The notes below the pieces were generated by a model. It was not told where the DNA came from and searched no databases. It saw only the letters and a program-made list of their open reading frames with translations. The position numbers and the translations under genes are program-made. Of a stretch of DNA of 12,978 nt, positions 4,568 through 12,935 are shown one piece after another. The DNA lies in the NCBI GenBank assembly GCA_023440105.1, contig JAEXSY010000071.1, positions 1 through 12,978 of the forward strand. Reading direction: 5' to 3'. Numbering within the stretch: position 1 is the stretch's first letter; each line of letters starts with the position of its first letter. This DNA is from Bacillota bacterium (GTDB taxonomy: Bacteria; Bacillota; Clostridia; Clostridiales; Clostridiaceae).

Positions 4568-7015
4568 ATGGCAAAAGGGAGCAATACCTTTGGAGGTACT
4601 ATAAAGCTTCAGGGTGAAAAAGAATATAGGGATGCAATAAAAAGTATTAATTCAGATTTAAAGGTAATGGCTTCTGAAATGAAGAAGGTCACAGCTCAGT
4701 ACAGCAGCAATAATGATAGTGTTGAATCTTTAACAGAAAGAAACAGGATTTTAAATGACCAGATAGTAAAGCAGGAAGAAAAGGTTGGAAGCTTCAGTAA
4801 AGCTGTTGAAGTTCTCCTTAAAAATCATAAGGAGCAGGAAAAGCAGGTTCAAAAGGTAGCAAGCAGCTATGAAGAAGCAGTCTCAAGTCTTGAGAGAATG
4901 AAAAGTAGCTCATCATCAACCTCTAGCGAAATAGAAAAGCAGGAGGAAAGGGTAAACAATTTAAAGATACAATTGGATAGGGCTAACTCTTCCTATGCTG
5001 ATGGTGAAAGAAAGATTAATATCTGGAAAGCCGATCTCAATAAGGCTGAAGCGGAACTTTATAAGCTAAACAATGAATTAGAGAAGAATGAAAAAGACTT
5101 AGAGGACTCTAAGAAAGCAACGGAAAAGGGATACAAGTCTCTTGAAGAATTCAGAAAAGCTGCTGATGATGCAGGAGAAAGCACTCTATCCTTTGGTGAT
5201 GTGTTAAAAGCTAATATTATTTCTGATGTTGTCCTGGGTGGAATAAAGACATTAGCAAGTAGCTTTATTTCTATGGGAAGAAGCATATTAGATACTGTTG
5301 AAAACACTAAAGAATACAGGCAAGAATTATCCGTATTAACACAGAATGCTGATGATGCCGGACTTAAAATAGATAATGTTAAGGATAAACTTGCTAATTT
5401 AACCGCTATAACAGGCGAAAGTGATTCCTCAGTAGAAGCTCTATCTAACCTTATGGCTACAGGTTTTGATGAGAAGGGAATGGTACAGGCTGTTGAAGCT
5501 CTTTCTGGTGCTATTGTGAAGTTTCCTGATACCCTAAAAATAGAATCTCTAGCAGATGGATTACAGGAAACATTGGCTACTGGTGAAGCCACAGGAGCAT
5601 TTGCGGAGCTCATTGAAAGAATGGGCGGGAGCCTTGAGAACTTTAATGAAAAGCTGGCAGGGTGTTCCACTGAAGCTGAAAAGCAACAGGTAGCATTAGA
5701 ATGGTTAGCCGATAGCGGACTTGCAAAAGTTAATGAAGCCTATCAGAATACCAATAAAGAAATGATTGCGGCAGAAGAAGCACAATTCAGATTGAATGAT
5801 GCTATTGCTGCCTTTGCTACAAATATAGAACCTTTTGTGGCTATTATAAAAGAAGGCCTTGCTGACGTACTAACAAATCTAATTGGAGTAATTAATGGTG
5901 ATGAAGAAGCCATAGGCAATTTATCAACAAGTATAGGTACTTTAGCAGGAAATATTATTGTCATGATAGAGGAATCTATCCCTGTAATCATGGAGGTACT
6001 TGCTACATTAATACCTACAATGGTTAATAGCATTATTCAGTATCTTCCTCAATTCGTTGAAACAGGAAGAAATATGTTAATGAATCTTATTCAAGGGATA
6101 ACAAATAATCTTCCAAGTCTTATAACTACTGCTGTGGATATGGTTCTTCAAATGGCAACAACGTTTATTTCTAATTTAGGAACCATAGTTGATGTAGGTA
6201 TAGATTTAATATTTGCTTTAGTTGATGGTATAATTCAGTCCCTCCCAACTCTTATAGAGAAAGCACCAAAAATAATAAATGATTTCTGGGATGCCTTTGA
6301 CAAGAATCTGTGGAAGATAATTAAAGCTGGAGGACAGTTAATTGTTAAGCTAGGAAAAGGGATTATTGATAGTATTCCAGTAATTATAAAGAATGCTGGA
6401 GAAATAATATGGGCTATAGTTAACACAATACTTCATGTGGATATGATTAATGTGGGTAAGAATCTTATTAAAAATTTAGGAAGTGGACTTAAATCAATGG
6501 GTGGAAGCATAACTCAAGGAGCTAAGGATTTAGTTAATAAATTATTGCATCCCTTTAAAAATACTACTTCCTTTAGAGAAATAGGTAAAAACATTATTAG
6601 TGGTATTATTAACGGTATTAAATCAATGGGAAGTTCTCTTATAAGTGCTGGAAAGAATGCTGTTAGTAGTGCAGTAACTGGAATAAAGAATTTCTTAGGG
6701 ATTCATTCTCCCTCTACTGTTTTTAGGGACCAGGTCGGTAAGTTTATGGCTTTGGGTTTAAGTGAAGGATTTACTGATGAAATGGCCAAGGTAAATAAAG
6801 ATATTCAAAAAGCTATTCCAACTGATTTTGATATGAGTGTAAATGCTTCTATATCAAAGTGTGCTTCTAATGATATCAATAGTTCTTTTGGAGGATTAGG
6901 ATTCAATATGATGGTTTCAGCTTTTAAGGAAGCCTTGAAGGGAGTTAATGTAGTTTTAGATGATGAAAAGGTCGGAACCTTTGTAGAAAATGTCATGGAA
7001 GGGGTGCTTGTATAA
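4568..7015 (+). CDS. Tail tape measure protein
   Basis: At 815 residues this is the largest gene in the window, in the expected place after the chaperones. The start has AGAGAGGTGA just upstream. Residues 1-50 carry the usual N-terminus, with GGTIKLQGEKEYRDAIKSIN. Residues about 35-200 are a long coiled coil rich in Glu, Lys and Ser. The middle (about 210-420) resembles the tape measure core, and residues about 420-640 are a run of hydrophobic helices with repeated LP-L segments, as expected for the part that may enter the host membrane. The C-terminal region has two related segments 43 residues apart and the conserved GIHSPSTVFRD motif near 716-726. Using the usual rule of about 0.15 nm per residue, the tail would be roughly 120 nm long. 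No zinc peptidase or lysozyme domain is apparent. Confidence 0.95.
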   Translation: MAKGSNTFGGTIKLQGEKEYRDAIKSINSDLKVMASEMKKVTAQYSSNNDSVESLTERNRILNDQIVKQEEKVGSFSKAVEVLLKNHKEQEKQVQKVASSYEEAVSSLERMKSSSSSTSSEIEKQEERVNNLKIQLDRANSSYADGERKINIWKADLNKAEAELYKLNNELEKNEKDLEDSKKATEKGYKSLEEFRKAADDAGESTLSFGDVLKANIISDVVLGGIKTLASSFISMGRSILDTVENTKEYRQELSVLTQNADDAGLKIDNVKDKLANLTAITGESDSSVEALSNLMATGFDEKGMVQAVEALSGAIVKFPDTLKIESLADGLQETLATGEATGAFAELIERMGGSLENFNEKLAGCSTEAEKQQVALEWLADSGLAKVNEAYQNTNKEMIAAEEAQFRLNDAIAAFATNIEPFVAIIKEGLADVLTNLIGVINGDEEAIGNLSTSIGTLAGNIIVMIEESIPVIMEVLATLIPTMVNSIIQYLPQFVETGRNMLMNLIQGITNNLPSLITTAVDMVLQMATTFISNLGTIVDVGIDLIFALVDGIIQSLPTLIEKAPKIINDFWDAFDKNLWKIIKAGGQLIVKLGKGIIDSIPVIIKNAGEIIWAIVNTILHVDMINVGKNLIKNLGSGLKSMGGSITQGAKDLVNKLLHPFKNTTSFREIGKNIISGIINGIKSMGSSLISAGKNAVSSAVTGIKNFLGIHSPSTVFRDQVGKFMALGLSEGFTDEMAKVNKDIQKAIPTDFDMSVNASISKCASNDINSSFGGLGFNMMVSAFKEALKGVNVVLDDEKVGTFVENVMEGVLV
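6452..6670 (+). repeat. Two related 30-residue segments in the C-terminal part of the tape measure protein
   Basis: Residues 629-658 (beginning VGKNLIKNLGSGLKSMGGSI) and 672-701 (beginning IGKNIISGIINGIKSMGSSL) align without gaps and share the core pattern GKN-I-G-KSMG-S-GK/AK. The period is 43 residues. At the DNA level AAATCAATGGG is retained in both. Internal repeats of this type are common in tape measure proteins and track tail length. Confidence 0.6.
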
Positions 7016-7716
7016 TGTATTTTATATTCAATAATATAGAATCTAATAATTATCCTGAATTGATAGTAACATCCCTTCCTGCTATTAGAAAGCCGGCTGT
7101 TAGATATTCCAAAACTGAAATTGATGGTAGAGATGGAGACATTATTGAACTGGAAGGTTATGAGGCTTATGATAAGACCATAGAGATTGGTTTAACTAAT
7201 ACTAATAATATTGATAATATAATCGCTTGGCTTTATGGCTCAGGCGATTTAATTATGTCTAATGAGGATGATAAGGTGTATAAAGCACAGGTGCTTAAGG
7301 AAATAGACTTTGAAAGGCTTGTGAAGTTTAGAACCGCAGAAATAGTATTCCACGTACAGCCTTATAAATATCTTCTGAATGAAGCTACAATAACTGCTAC
7401 TTCATCTCAAAGATCAGCCAAGTCAATGACTATAAATAATCAGGGAAACGTAGCTTGCAAGCCTGTAATTAAGCTTACAGGAAGTGGAACAGTAAATGTA
7501 AGTCTTAATGGAAGCTCTATATTTAGCTATACATTTCCTTCTGGTGATTCTTATGTGTATATAGATTCAGAGGAACAGGAAGCTTACGTAAGCTCTATTT
7601 TAAAAAATAGAAATATGAATGGTGATTTTCCTGTATTAAATCCAGGCAATAATACTTTGAGCTGGACTGGAACCCTTTCGGCTGTAGAAATAGAACGAAG
7701 GAGTAGGTGGTTATAA
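7015..7716 (+). CDS. Distal tail protein (Dit)
   Basis: The 233-residue product is a Dit-type protein, which forms the hexameric hub that connects the tail tube to the tail tip. The N-terminal domain (about 1-120) shows the Dit barrel pattern with the conserved segment KTEIDGRDGDIIE near residues 34-46, then TIEIGL, LYGSGDLIMSNEDDKVYKA and the FHVQPYKY motif near 112-119 that ends the domain. The C-terminal half (KPVIKLTGSGTVNVSLNG and the final LSWTGTLSAVEIERRSRWL) is the galectin-like sandwich typical of the family. The ATG overlaps the tape measure stop (TAATG), and the stop overlaps the next ATG in the same way. Confidence 0.92.
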   Translation: MYFIFNNIESNNYPELIVTSLPAIRKPAVRYSKTEIDGRDGDIIELEGYEAYDKTIEIGLTNTNNIDNIIAWLYGSGDLIMSNEDDKVYKAQVLKEIDFERLVKFRTAEIVFHVQPYKYLLNEATITATSSQRSAKSMTINNQGNVACKPVIKLTGSGTVNVSLNGSSIFSYTFPSGDSYVYIDSEEQEAYVSSILKNRNMNGDFPVLNPGNNTLSWTGTLSAVEIERRSRWL

Positions 7717-9884
7717 TGGCACTTAGAAATATACAGGTAGGAGATAATTTAAGCGGAAAAACCTTATACTTTTCTTTTCCTTCTAATCTTACCATAACCA
7801 ATGGATCTTTAATACAAACCGGAGGTTATAGTTATAACATAAGAGCCTACAATTCACAGATAAGGGTTTATGATGGGTCTTTCTGGTCCTATACAGATGT
7901 TATAAGCCTGTCTTCTTTAACATTATCAGATAGCTTTGGAACTGTAACATCAATAGATTCTACTAATGAAGCATTCCAGTATATTCAGATAGATGATGAT
8001 GGCTCTACAGCTAATACTTATACTGTAACCTTTGAGGATGAAGATGGTACTGTTTTAAAAACTCAAACGGTAACAGAAGGAGGCAGTGCAACACCACCTA
8101 GTAATCCTAGTAAGGCTTCTACTTCACAGTATAGGTATACTTTTGCTGGTTGGAGTGGCTCATATACCAATGTAACCAGTAATGTAACTGTTACTGCAAC
8201 ATATACAGCTACTCCAATATTAGAGCAATCAATCTTAAACAGCAGTGTTAAGAGTATAAAGGTTTATGAAGCAGATGAGACTTTATTCAATCATAATGGA
8301 TTAAAGATATTAAAGCCATATAAGGCTATAGTATATAAAGAGGATAACGGAGATTATTATCTAGAAATAGAGGATAGCATTGATAACATTGCTTACTATC
8401 AGCAGGGTTATATTATTCGTGTTTCTACCCCCTGGGGAGAACAGGGATTCAGAATATCCAATCCTACAAAAAAGAATAGAAAAATAACTATTAAGGCATG
8501 GCATCTCTTTTATGATTCTGCTAAATATGTTATAGAGGATTCCAATGTTGTAGATAAAAGCTGTAATGATGCCCTGGATCATCTCAATACTGCCTGTGAC
8601 CAATTAACTCCTTTCTCCACCATATCGGATATAACCTCAATAAACTCTTTTAGATGTGTTAGAAAATCCTTTGAGGAAGCAGTAAACACAGTTCTAGAAA
8701 GATGGGGAGGTCATCTTGATAGGGATAACTTTAAGATAGAAATCAGAGACACTATAGGGCAGGATAGAGGAGTTGTTCTTGCTTATGGTAAAAATATAGA
8801 GAGCATAGAAGCCAAGGAAAATTGGGATAATGTCGTTACAAAGATTCTTCCTGTAGGGCATGATGGACAGCTTCTAGATGCTATATATATTGTTTCTGAT
8901 GTTTCCTATGATGTTCCTTATACAAAAGTAGTTGAATTTAAGCAGGACATCAGCGAAGAGGATTATGAAACCGAGGATGAGTATACAGATGCTCTAAAGG
9001 CAGATTTAGAAACACAGGCTGTGGCATATTTAGAAGCAAATAAAGTTCCTCAGGTTAACTATACCCTTAAGGCTCATCTTCAGAATATAGCTGATGTAGG
9101 TGACACCATATGGGTAAAGCATCCTAAATGTAATATAGATATTGAAACCAATGTTATATCTGTAAAGTGGGATGTCATAAGGCAGAAGTATAAGGAAATA
9201 GAGTTCGGTAATTTTAGGAGCAAGCTTAAAAATCTTGTAACAGATATAAAAGATTCTATAGAAGAATCCTTTAATAAAGAAATAGAAACTACAAAATCAC
9301 AGGTTACAAAAGAGCTGGAAGAAGCAACTGCATTAATAAAAGGAGCAATGGGGAGTTCTTATGTTCAGTATGATGGTGATAAAATACTTGTCCTTGATTC
9401 TCTGCCGGCTGAAGACGCTGTAAATGTAATAATGATAAATAACGGAGGTATCGGATTTTCCACTACTGGAATAAACGGTACCTTTAATTCTGCCTGGACA
9501 ATTGATGGAACTCTCAATATGCAGCATATAAACGTTATTAACCTAGTAGCAGATATGATTAAGGGAGGAACATTAAAGCTTGGTTCTGCTCTTAATGAGA
9601 GCGGTATACTTGAGCTGTATGATGATTCCAATAACCTCATAGCTTTATTAGATAAAACTGGTATTACCGTTTATGCTGCTGATGGAACCTATGTAAAGCT
9701 TAATCCTGAGGTAGGCTTTGCTGGGTATGATGCTAATGGTAATAAGGTTTATTGGGCTGATGGTGATGTATTCCATATGGCAAAAGCTGAGGTAGAAGAA
9801 GAAATCATAATTGCTGGAGAGATAAGAATATTAAGTATAGACAACGGAACTAATAAGGGACTTGCCTTTGTTCCTTTAGTGTGA
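7716..9884 (+). CDS. Tail-associated hub protein (Tal, prophage endopeptidase tail family) with N-terminal InlB-like domain
   Basis: The start is taken at ATG 7716, which overlaps the Dit stop as TAATG; an upstream in-frame GTG at 7707 is too close to the Shine-Dalgarno. The product is 722 residues. Residues 1-95 (MALRNIQVGDNLSGKTLYF onward) form a beta-rich domain. Residues about 99-164 resemble an InlB B-repeat, with YTVTFEDEDGTVLKTQTV, then FAGWSG, and finally NVTVTATYT. From about residue 176 the usual Tal hub begins: NHNGLKILKPYKAIVYKEDN, TPWGEQGFRISNP, KITIKAWHLFYDS and a long domain to about 500. A coiled coil (about 505-545) and a beta-rich C-terminal region follow. Tal proteins sit under Dit and guide DNA exit and cell-wall contact. 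The added N-terminal modules are unusual in that most relatives known to me start at the hub domain. Confidence 0.88.
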   Translation: MALRNIQVGDNLSGKTLYFSFPSNLTITNGSLIQTGGYSYNIRAYNSQIRVYDGSFWSYTDVISLSSLTLSDSFGTVTSIDSTNEAFQYIQIDDDGSTANTYTVTFEDEDGTVLKTQTVTEGGSATPPSNPSKASTSQYRYTFAGWSGSYTNVTSNVTVTATYTATPILEQSILNSSVKSIKVYEADETLFNHNGLKILKPYKAIVYKEDNGDYYLEIEDSIDNIAYYQQGYIIRVSTPWGEQGFRISNPTKKNRKITIKAWHLFYDSAKYVIEDSNVVDKSCNDALDHLNTACDQLTPFSTISDITSINSFRCVRKSFEEAVNTVLERWGGHLDRDNFKIEIRDTIGQDRGVVLAYGKNIESIEAKENWDNVVTKILPVGHDGQLLDAIYIVSDVSYDVPYTKVVEFKQDISEEDYETEDEYTDALKADLETQAVAYLEANKVPQVNYTLKAHLQNIADVGDTIWVKHPKCNIDIETNVISVKWDVIRQKYKEIEFGNFRSKLKNLVTDIKDSIEESFNKEIETTKSQVTKELEEATALIKGAMGSSYVQYDGDKILVLDSLPAEDAVNVIMINNGGIGFSTTGINGTFNSAWTIDGTLNMQHINVINLVADMIKGGTLKLGSALNESGILELYDDSNNLIALLDKTGITVYAADGTYVKLNPEVGFAGYDANGNKVYWADGDVFHMAKAEVEEEIIIAGEIRILSIDNGTNKGLAFVPLV

Positions 9885-9896
9885 GGAGGTGAGTAG

Positions 9897-11618
9897 ATGG
9901 CATATACAAAACTGGGTTCTATTAACTGGGGTACTGGTCCCGTAATCCCTATTACTATTTATTATGACAGACAACGTAGTGGAGCATCCATGAAGTATAA
10001 GATAAAAATTAGTATTGCATCAATAACAGGTGATTCGTATTTTGGGTATCCTATTTACTCAAAAATATATCTTGATGGAACTTTAAAAGATAGTGCCACC
10101 TTAAAAAGTGCATCTCCTTCACGATGGAGCAGTGCTATTGTTTATGAAACAGGCTGGATTACTGTATCTAACAAGACTACAGGAACTACAAATCTTAAGG
10201 TTAACCTGTATAGCGGTAGTGGCTCTTCAAGAAACAATAACTATACCTACTCCATGGCTGTGGATGGTGCTAAAAGTGTTATAGGTAAGGTTTCAGCCTT
10301 CAATATAGGAGATACCATAAAAGTTCCTGTAACCAAGTATAATAGTAAATTTAGAGATAACCTAAGAATTTACTATGATGGTGAGAGTGTAGCTGCTAGA
10401 GCTAATTATAAATCTAATACCGCTGTAAATTTTACAGATGAAGAATTAGAAGATATTTATTCGAAAATGAGTACCGTTAAAAGCGGTACTTTTACTTTTA
10501 GGATAACAACCTATACTGATGATTCTATGGATACCTCGTTAGGGTATGATGAAACCACTGCAAAAGGAAGTATAACGGGAGCTACTCCAACCTTTGATGC
10601 TTCTCAGATAAGCTACAAGGATACGAATACTGATGTAACAGCAATAACAGGCAATAATCAGCACATAGTTCAGAACCAGAGTACATTGCAGGTAACTGTT
10701 ACAGCTGCTACAGGTAACAAAGGAGCAACCATATCAAAATATGAAGCTACTTTAAGTGGCGTGACTAAGAGCAGGACAAGTGCAGGAAGCTTCAGTTTTG
10801 GAGTAATCAATGCTTCATCTAATTTAACCTTAACAATAAAGGTTACTGATTCCAGAGGAAATACAAGAACTAGAAAAAAGACCATAACTATATTGGAATG
10901 GAAAACTCCTTCAGCTTCCATTGAAGCCAAGCGTGTTAACAATTTTGAAGCTGATGGCTCAATACTGGTTAAAGCCAGGTATTCCTCTGTTAATGAAAAA
11001 AATACTATCAGTATAACCTATCAGTGGAAGAGAACCAGTAGTTCTACTTATTCAGACCCTATAACTCTTCAAGATGGTGTAGCAAGGAATTTTACTTTTA
11101 ATAACCAGTATGCCTATGATCTCAAGATTACCATTGAGGACAGATTTGCCACTAAGGTTTACAATAAAAAACTTAGCAAGGGTGTGCCGATATTCTTTAT
11201 TGATACTGGATTATTGAGTATAGGTTTCGGAAAGTTTCCTAGTGCATCAGAAACCGTAGAAATAGCAGGAGACTTGCTTATTGATGGTGGTATAAAACTG
11301 AAACAGATTTGGTCTGGAAGTTGCAGTACAGGAGAAAGTATAACCGTTGAGGATATTGGAAAGTACAGATTGTTTGCTGTGAGATTTTTAAATTCTGCTG
11401 GAACTACTGTAGTGGCTAATCTTGTACCATGTATGAGATGCGGTTCTTATTTAAGGGGAGTAGGAGGTTTCCCAGGTAATTCAGGAAATGCTATTTATTT
11501 GTATGGTGTTAATTTCTCCATAAGTGGCACAACTCTGACAGCTACAGCTATAGGATACCAAGCAGTAGGAGAAGCCTACACTCCATGGGAAATACAGGAT
11601 ATCTACGGAATAATATAG
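9897..11618 (+). CDS. DUF859-family phage minor structural protein, probable host-recognition tail tip component
   Basis: The 573-residue product begins behind GGAGGTG (9885-9891), directly after the Tal stop. It matches DUF859 minor structural proteins of Gram-positive siphoviruses. The N-terminus (TKLGSINWGTGPVIPITIYYDRQ) and a series of beta domains with SFGVINASSNLTLTIKVTDS (near 300) and SITYQWKRTSSSTY (near 375) lead to the family's landmark VPIFFIDTGLLSIGFGKFP near residues 430-448. The last 110 residues (from KLKQIWSGSC) form a separate C-terminal domain with Gly-rich and Ser/Thr-rich strands, often the variable receptor-contact part. The protein is very rich in Ser, Thr, Asn and Tyr, like phage fibres. 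A direct role in receptor binding is inferred from family and position. Confidence 0.82.
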   Translation: MAYTKLGSINWGTGPVIPITIYYDRQRSGASMKYKIKISIASITGDSYFGYPIYSKIYLDGTLKDSATLKSASPSRWSSAIVYETGWITVSNKTTGTTNLKVNLYSGSGSSRNNNYTYSMAVDGAKSVIGKVSAFNIGDTIKVPVTKYNSKFRDNLRIYYDGESVAARANYKSNTAVNFTDEELEDIYSKMSTVKSGTFTFRITTYTDDSMDTSLGYDETTAKGSITGATPTFDASQISYKDTNTDVTAITGNNQHIVQNQSTLQVTVTAATGNKGATISKYEATLSGVTKSRTSAGSFSFGVINASSNLTLTIKVTDSRGNTRTRKKTITILEWKTPSASIEAKRVNNFEADGSILVKARYSSVNEKNTISITYQWKRTSSSTYSDPITLQDGVARNFTFNNQYAYDLKITIEDRFATKVYNKKLSKGVPIFFIDTGLLSIGFGKFPSASETVEIAGDLLIDGGIKLKQIWSGSCSTGESITVEDIGKYRLFAVRFLNSAGTTVVANLVPCMRCGSYLRGVGGFPGNSGNAIYLYGVNFSISGTTLTATAIGYQAVGEAYTPWEIQDIYGII

Positions 11619-11632
11619 GAGGTGTGAATACA

Positions 11633-12001
11633 GTGTTTAAGATAGATGGCTATAACAATATTCACTGTACCAGGGGAGATATCGGAACCATACACTTAAA
11701 AATTAAGCAGGGTACAGGATATTATCAGTTTCAGCCAGGGGATACAGTGATTTTTACTGTTAAGAAGAATTTAAAAAAAGCAGAATATAGCATAAGAAAA
11801 ATAATAACTCCTACCGAAGGCACCGATACAGTAGAAATACCGTTAACAAAAGCAGATACCACAATAGGGAATCTCATATCAAGAAGGCAGACATATTATT
11901 ACGATATTGCTCTGGGTGATGATCAGACCGTAATTGGATTTGATAACACAACCGGTGCAAAGTATTTTTATCTCTATCCAGAAGCTTCTAATGACGAGTA
12001 A
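11633..12001 (+). CDS. BppU-like baseplate upper protein N-terminal domain protein
   Basis: I choose GTG 11633 as the start because AGGAGG lies at 11617-11622, ten bases upstream; an in-frame ATG at 11585 would overlap the previous gene and has no Shine-Dalgarno. The 122-residue product starts with FKIDGYNNIHCTRGDIGTI and has the BppU N-terminal pattern: RGD near residue 15, then FQPGDTVIFTVKKNL, then a strand run IPLTKADTTI and YYYDIALGDD near 92-101. Full-length BppU proteins carry a long C-terminal extension that holds the receptor-binding protein; here only the anchoring domain is present. It probably attaches a fibre or lies on the tail tip next to the DUF859 protein. Confidence 0.75.
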   Translation: MFKIDGYNNIHCTRGDIGTIHLKIKQGTGYYQFQPGDTVIFTVKKNLKKAEYSIRKIITPTEGTDTVEIPLTKADTTIGNLISRRQTYYYDIALGDDQTVIGFDNTTGAKYFYLYPEASNDE

Positions 12002-12012
12002 GTGGTGTTGTC

Positions 12013-12240
12013 ATGGCTGATTTAAAAGGAGAAATAAGCACTCCTCAACCATTGATAGGAGAAATAAAACTAGCAGGAGTTCCTCCTAACCTTCAAGAAA
12101 AGACTGTAGCTCCATCAATATCAGCACAGGAAATAACCGCAGATAGCGGCTACGATGGACTATCGAGGGTTATAGTAGAAGCAATCCCTAGAAACTATGG
12201 ACTTATAACCTACAGTGGTTATGAGCTGACAATATCATAA
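12013..12240 (+). CDS. Small tail-tip protein with SGY repeat motif
   Basis: This 75-residue protein starts at ATG 12013 behind only a weak GGTG (12004-12007), 11 bases after the previous stop. Residues about 1-20 are a polar lead with GEISTPQPLIGEIKLAG. Residues about 29-59 contain KTVAPSISAQEI, then DSGYDGLSRVIVEAIP, a motif that recurs in phage tail fibre and structural proteins. A related copy is seen in the following gene (KTVSPSDSSQTI, then DSGKLLKEVVVNAV). The function of the protein as a whole is unknown; a small structural or adaptor role at the tail tip is inferred from position and the shared motif. Confidence 0.65.
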   Translation: MADLKGEISTPQPLIGEIKLAGVPPNLQEKTVAPSISAQEITADSGYDGLSRVIVEAIPRNYGLITYSGYELTIS

Positions 12241-12256
12241 ATTTGGAGGTGGCATT

Positions 12257-12922
12257 ATGGCCAAGAATGTAGTAATCAATGGAGTAACCTATAATGATGT
12301 TCCCTATGTAAATATTCCTCTTGCATCAGGAGGAGGTAATGCGAAGTTTGTAGATACAGACAGTGGCGATGCAGCAGCTGGTGACATAAGAAGCGGTAAA
12401 AAGGTATGGGTTGATGGAAGTGAGATAACTGGAACTGTACAGGAGAAGAGTGCTGATGATGTATCTGTAAGTGGCAAGACAGTAACCGTGCCAGTTGGTA
12501 TATATGATACTCAGGTGCAGAAGTCTGTGGCTGATGGCTCTGTAACTCCTAATGCTGCGGTCAGTGGTGACGAGATAGGGGATACATTAAGTGATTATCC
12601 AGTAACAATTACACCTAAGGCTGCTGTGGGAACTGCAGGATATGTTTCTACAATTGCTGATGGAAGCCCTGTAACTAAATATATACAGGTACAGACCAAG
12701 ACAGTTTCTCCCAGTGATTCATCACAGACTATCAATCCCGATAGTGGGAAGCTGCTTAAAGAGGTAGTTGTAAATGCAGTAAGCCTCAGTGGCGATGCAA
12801 GTCCTAGTGATGTGCTAAACGGTAAGACATTCTACAAGGATAGCATGACAAAATTAACAGGTACCGCTACTGTTCCAGTAGTAGGACAGGACAGCACAAC
12901 AAAGGTATTGACTATACAGTAA
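12257..12922 (+). CDS. Modular phage tail-tip/fibre-like structural protein
   Basis: The 221-residue protein starts behind GGAGG (12245-12249). Its N-terminus (MAKNVVINGVTYNDVPYVNI) is an anchor-like segment found in many Firmicute phage structural proteins. Two related modules follow: SGDAAAGDIRSGKKVWVDGS with ITGTV (about 37-61), and SGDASPSDVLNGKTFYKDS with LTGTATV (about 178-205). Between them is a motif shared with the preceding gene, KTVSPSDSSQTI (about 147-158). The end, VVGQDSTTKVLTIQ, is a usual C-terminus of this class. No enzymatic motif is visible. It is probably a decoration or fibre protein of the tail tip. Confidence 0.7.
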   Translation: MAKNVVINGVTYNDVPYVNIPLASGGGNAKFVDTDSGDAAAGDIRSGKKVWVDGSEITGTVQEKSADDVSVSGKTVTVPVGIYDTQVQKSVADGSVTPNAAVSGDEIGDTLSDYPVTITPKAAVGTAGYVSTIADGSPVTKYIQVQTKTVSPSDSSQTINPDSGKLLKEVVVNAVSLSGDASPSDVLNGKTFYKDSMTKLTGTATVPVVGQDSTTKVLTIQ

Positions 12923-12935
12923 GGAGGGATTCATA

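Noticed and set aside
5059..5670. A 203-codon minus-strand open frame inside the tape measure gene
   Set aside because: It is antisense to a clear tape measure coding region, has a low-complexity Ser/Leu-rich product, and has no convincing ribosome binding site. It is the shadow of the coiled-coil codons.
11585..11632. Longer start (ATG 11585) for the BppU-like gene
   Set aside because: It overlaps the conserved end of the DUF859 gene and lacks a ribosome binding site, while GTG 11633 has AGGAGG in place and begins the conserved FKIDGYNNIHCTRGD segment.
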